Part shown: piece by piece, positions 7,253 through 8,378 of the stretch | How positions within the stretch are numbered: position 1 is the stretch's first letter | How the letters are laid out: the number at the start of each line of letters is the position of its first letter | NCBI GenBank assembly: GCA_032229885.1 | Contig: JAVYAJ010000020.1 | Location: 1-8,378 of the forward strand | Direction of reading: 5' to 3' | Origin: Anammoximicrobium sp032229885 | Lineage (GTDB): Bacteria > Planctomycetota > Planctomycetia > Pirellulales > Pirellulaceae | DNA length: 8,378 nucleotides | The notes under the pieces: generated by a model | What the model was told of the DNA's origin: nothing | The model's input: the letters and a program-made list of their open reading frames with translations, nothing else | Databases searched by the model: none | Translations under genes and position numbers: made by a program

Positions 7253-7757
7253 GGCGTGGGCATAGCCATTCGGTTCCACATCGAGCGAAGCTACCACCCC
7301 CCAATGAAAGCCCGCGCATGGTGCCGCGCCGGAACTCCGTCGTCGCAAACCCTTGCCAGGACAGGAGATCCGAAAAATGACTGTATAAGATGAGCCTTAC
7401 TCGTGCCGACTGCCGAACGCGATCATCGCGATCCGGCTGGACATCGCGACCTGGGTTTGCATCCGTTTTTAGCGCACCGGTGGTGAGACGTGACAAGCAC
7501 CGGCGCGTCGATGGGCTGCCAATCGCTGAAAGCTGCAAAAAAACGCGCTCGGATGGCCCCGTTTACCGGTCAAGGACTCGAAAAACAGACGCTCTGGGCA
7601 AAATTCTCTTGCTCGGGGTGACCAAACGTGTCACGTAGGCTGCGAGAATACGAGCTGGAACGGATTGGCGGGCGGTCTTTTTGCCCTTCACCACAACTGA
7701 CGCATTCTCGCGGCAAGGAGGTACGGGGACGCGACGCGGACACCAGGAGACCAAGCC
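7253..7757. other. Gene-free region before the DUF932 gene
   Basis: The first part is probably the non-coding right flank of the insertion-sequence remnant, but I found no terminal repeat. Open frames exist on both strands (plus 7390-7638, minus 7143-7538); they are Arg/Ser/Pro-rich, lack ribosome binding sites and match no family I know. The part after about 7600 is likely the leader of the DUF932 gene. A small dyad CGTG-T-CACG lies at 7627-7635. Confidence 0.5.
7745..7750 (+). promoter_or_regulatory. Ribosome binding site of the DUF932 gene
   Basis: AGGAGA lies 7 bases before ATG 7758, which is close to ideal. It fixes the start, and the protein begins MPRLTEL as expected for this group. 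Confidence 0.75.
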
Positions 7758-8342
7758 ATGCCGCGGCTAACCGAGCTGAAAGACGTGTTGTTTCCCGTCG
7801 AGGAACGTCCGGTTTTCGTGACCATTGGCGATCCGCCCGGAGAACGGTGGGTTGCGGCGCCGGAGAAGAAGGCCATCGTCAACCGCGCCAGCGGGCGCGT
7901 GGTTGGCATCGTCAGTCGAGGCTACCGGCTGGTCAGCAACCAGGAGGCACTGGACTGGGCGTTTCAGTGCTGCCGCACGGTTTTTCCCGAAACCCAAGCC
8001 GGCGAATGGCAGGCGAACCATATCGATGCTCCGGGGACGGGCGGCCATTGCTTCATCGACCTGGTCCACAACTCGACGGCGCTGGATTTCTGTTTCGTAC
8101 CCGCCGAGGATCGGCCGGATGCGTTCGGCCCGTTCATTCGCGTGGTGAACAGCTACAACGGCTTGCGGGCGTTGGCGTTCGACATCGGGTTCTACCGCAA
8201 GGTTTGCAGGAACGGCATGATCATCCCCGACTCGATCATCCGTTTCAAGTTCAGAACTCCTGACATTGCCCCGTTTCTCCATGGTTTTTGGGCTGCCGGC
8301 CCCCAAGATCGTCCAGAAATAATGAGCGATTGCCGGGAATAA
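7758..8342 (+). CDS. DUF932 family protein, C-terminally truncated
   Basis: The product is 194 residues from ATG 7758. Residues 1-165 look like the N-terminal half of a DUF932 protein (phage/plasmid-like, TIGR03299-type). Visible family features are VSRGYRLVSNQEALD (52-66), HCFIDLVHNSTALDF, the GPFIRVVNSYNG segment and the cysteine-containing RKVCRNGMIIPDSIIRFK. Members are usually about 250-350 residues long and are found on phages, plasmids and integrated elements; their biochemical role is not established. After RFKF (about 8252) the next 29 residues, starting RTPDIAPFLHGFW, do not resemble the family, and I see no continuation in the other two plus frames. The gene therefore looks cut by recombination or insertion; the product may be non-functional. 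It follows a transposase remnant, which fits an accessory locus. Confidence 0.75.
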   Translation: MPRLTELKDVLFPVEERPVFVTIGDPPGERWVAAPEKKAIVNRASGRVVGIVSRGYRLVSNQEALDWAFQCCRTVFPETQAGEWQANHIDAPGTGGHCFIDLVHNSTALDFCFVPAEDRPDAFGPFIRVVNSYNGLRALAFDIGFYRKVCRNGMIIPDSIIRFKFRTPDIAPFLHGFWAAGPQDRPEIMSDCRE

Positions 8343-8378
8343 ACGTCACTTCCTTCGGATCTATAGGATAGGCGGGAG

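Noticed and set aside
7253..7400. Search for an insertion-sequence right end matching 6437-6604
   Set aside because: I compared the two flanks by eye and found only loose matches such as TTTTCG, which is too little to claim terminal inverted repeats.
7143..7638. Overlapping small frames on both strands between the transposase remnant and the DUF932 gene
   Set aside because: They are open on both strands at once, lack ribosome binding sites and show no domain.
7628..8263. Plus-strand 211-codon frame overlapping the DUF932 gene
   Set aside because: It is a shifted reading of the DUF932 gene, with no family resemblance and no ribosome binding site.

Overview
The window is GC-rich DNA that most likely comes from a planctomycete of the Pirellulales type. 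This rests on four observations: a secreted protein made of DUF11-type repeats, a very large secreted heparinase II/III-like protein, a DUF932 protein of the kind common in these genomes, and two intergenic repeats of a style I recall from planctomycete genomes. The taxon is an inference from gene style; no rRNA or marker gene is present.

Layout. Positions 1-103 hold a hairpin-rich intergenic repeat, followed by about 300 bases of leader. A plus-strand gene (415-2544) encodes a secreted, probably cell-surface protein: signal peptide, long Ala/Pro/Ser-rich linker, then four DUF11/CARDB-like Ig-fold repeats. A 488-base convergent gap (2545-3032) carries an imperfect inverted repeat and candidate terminator hairpins. 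The minus-strand gene 6218-3033 encodes a protein of about 1061 residues with an unusually long signal region and a C-terminal heparinase II/III-like domain, probably a polysaccharide lyase or a relative. Its upstream region (6219-6604) contains two dyads.

From about 6605 the window becomes accessory DNA. There is a decayed IS1634-type (IS4-like) transposase (6605-7252) with a large internal deletion and a separate one-base frameshift. Then come about 500 bases without a convincing gene, and then a DUF932 gene (7758-8342) with a good ribosome binding site. Its conserved sequence stops abruptly near 8252 and is replaced by a 29-residue unrelated tail, so a recombination or insertion breakpoint probably lies there.

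The genes do not form an operon: the two large genes converge, and the transposase remnant and DUF932 gene run away from the lyase-like gene. I see no CRISPR array, tRNA, rRNA or clearly new multi-gene system. The points most worth a second look are the DUF932 breakpoint, the two intergenic repeats, and the start region and uncharacterised N-terminal domain of the lyase-like protein.
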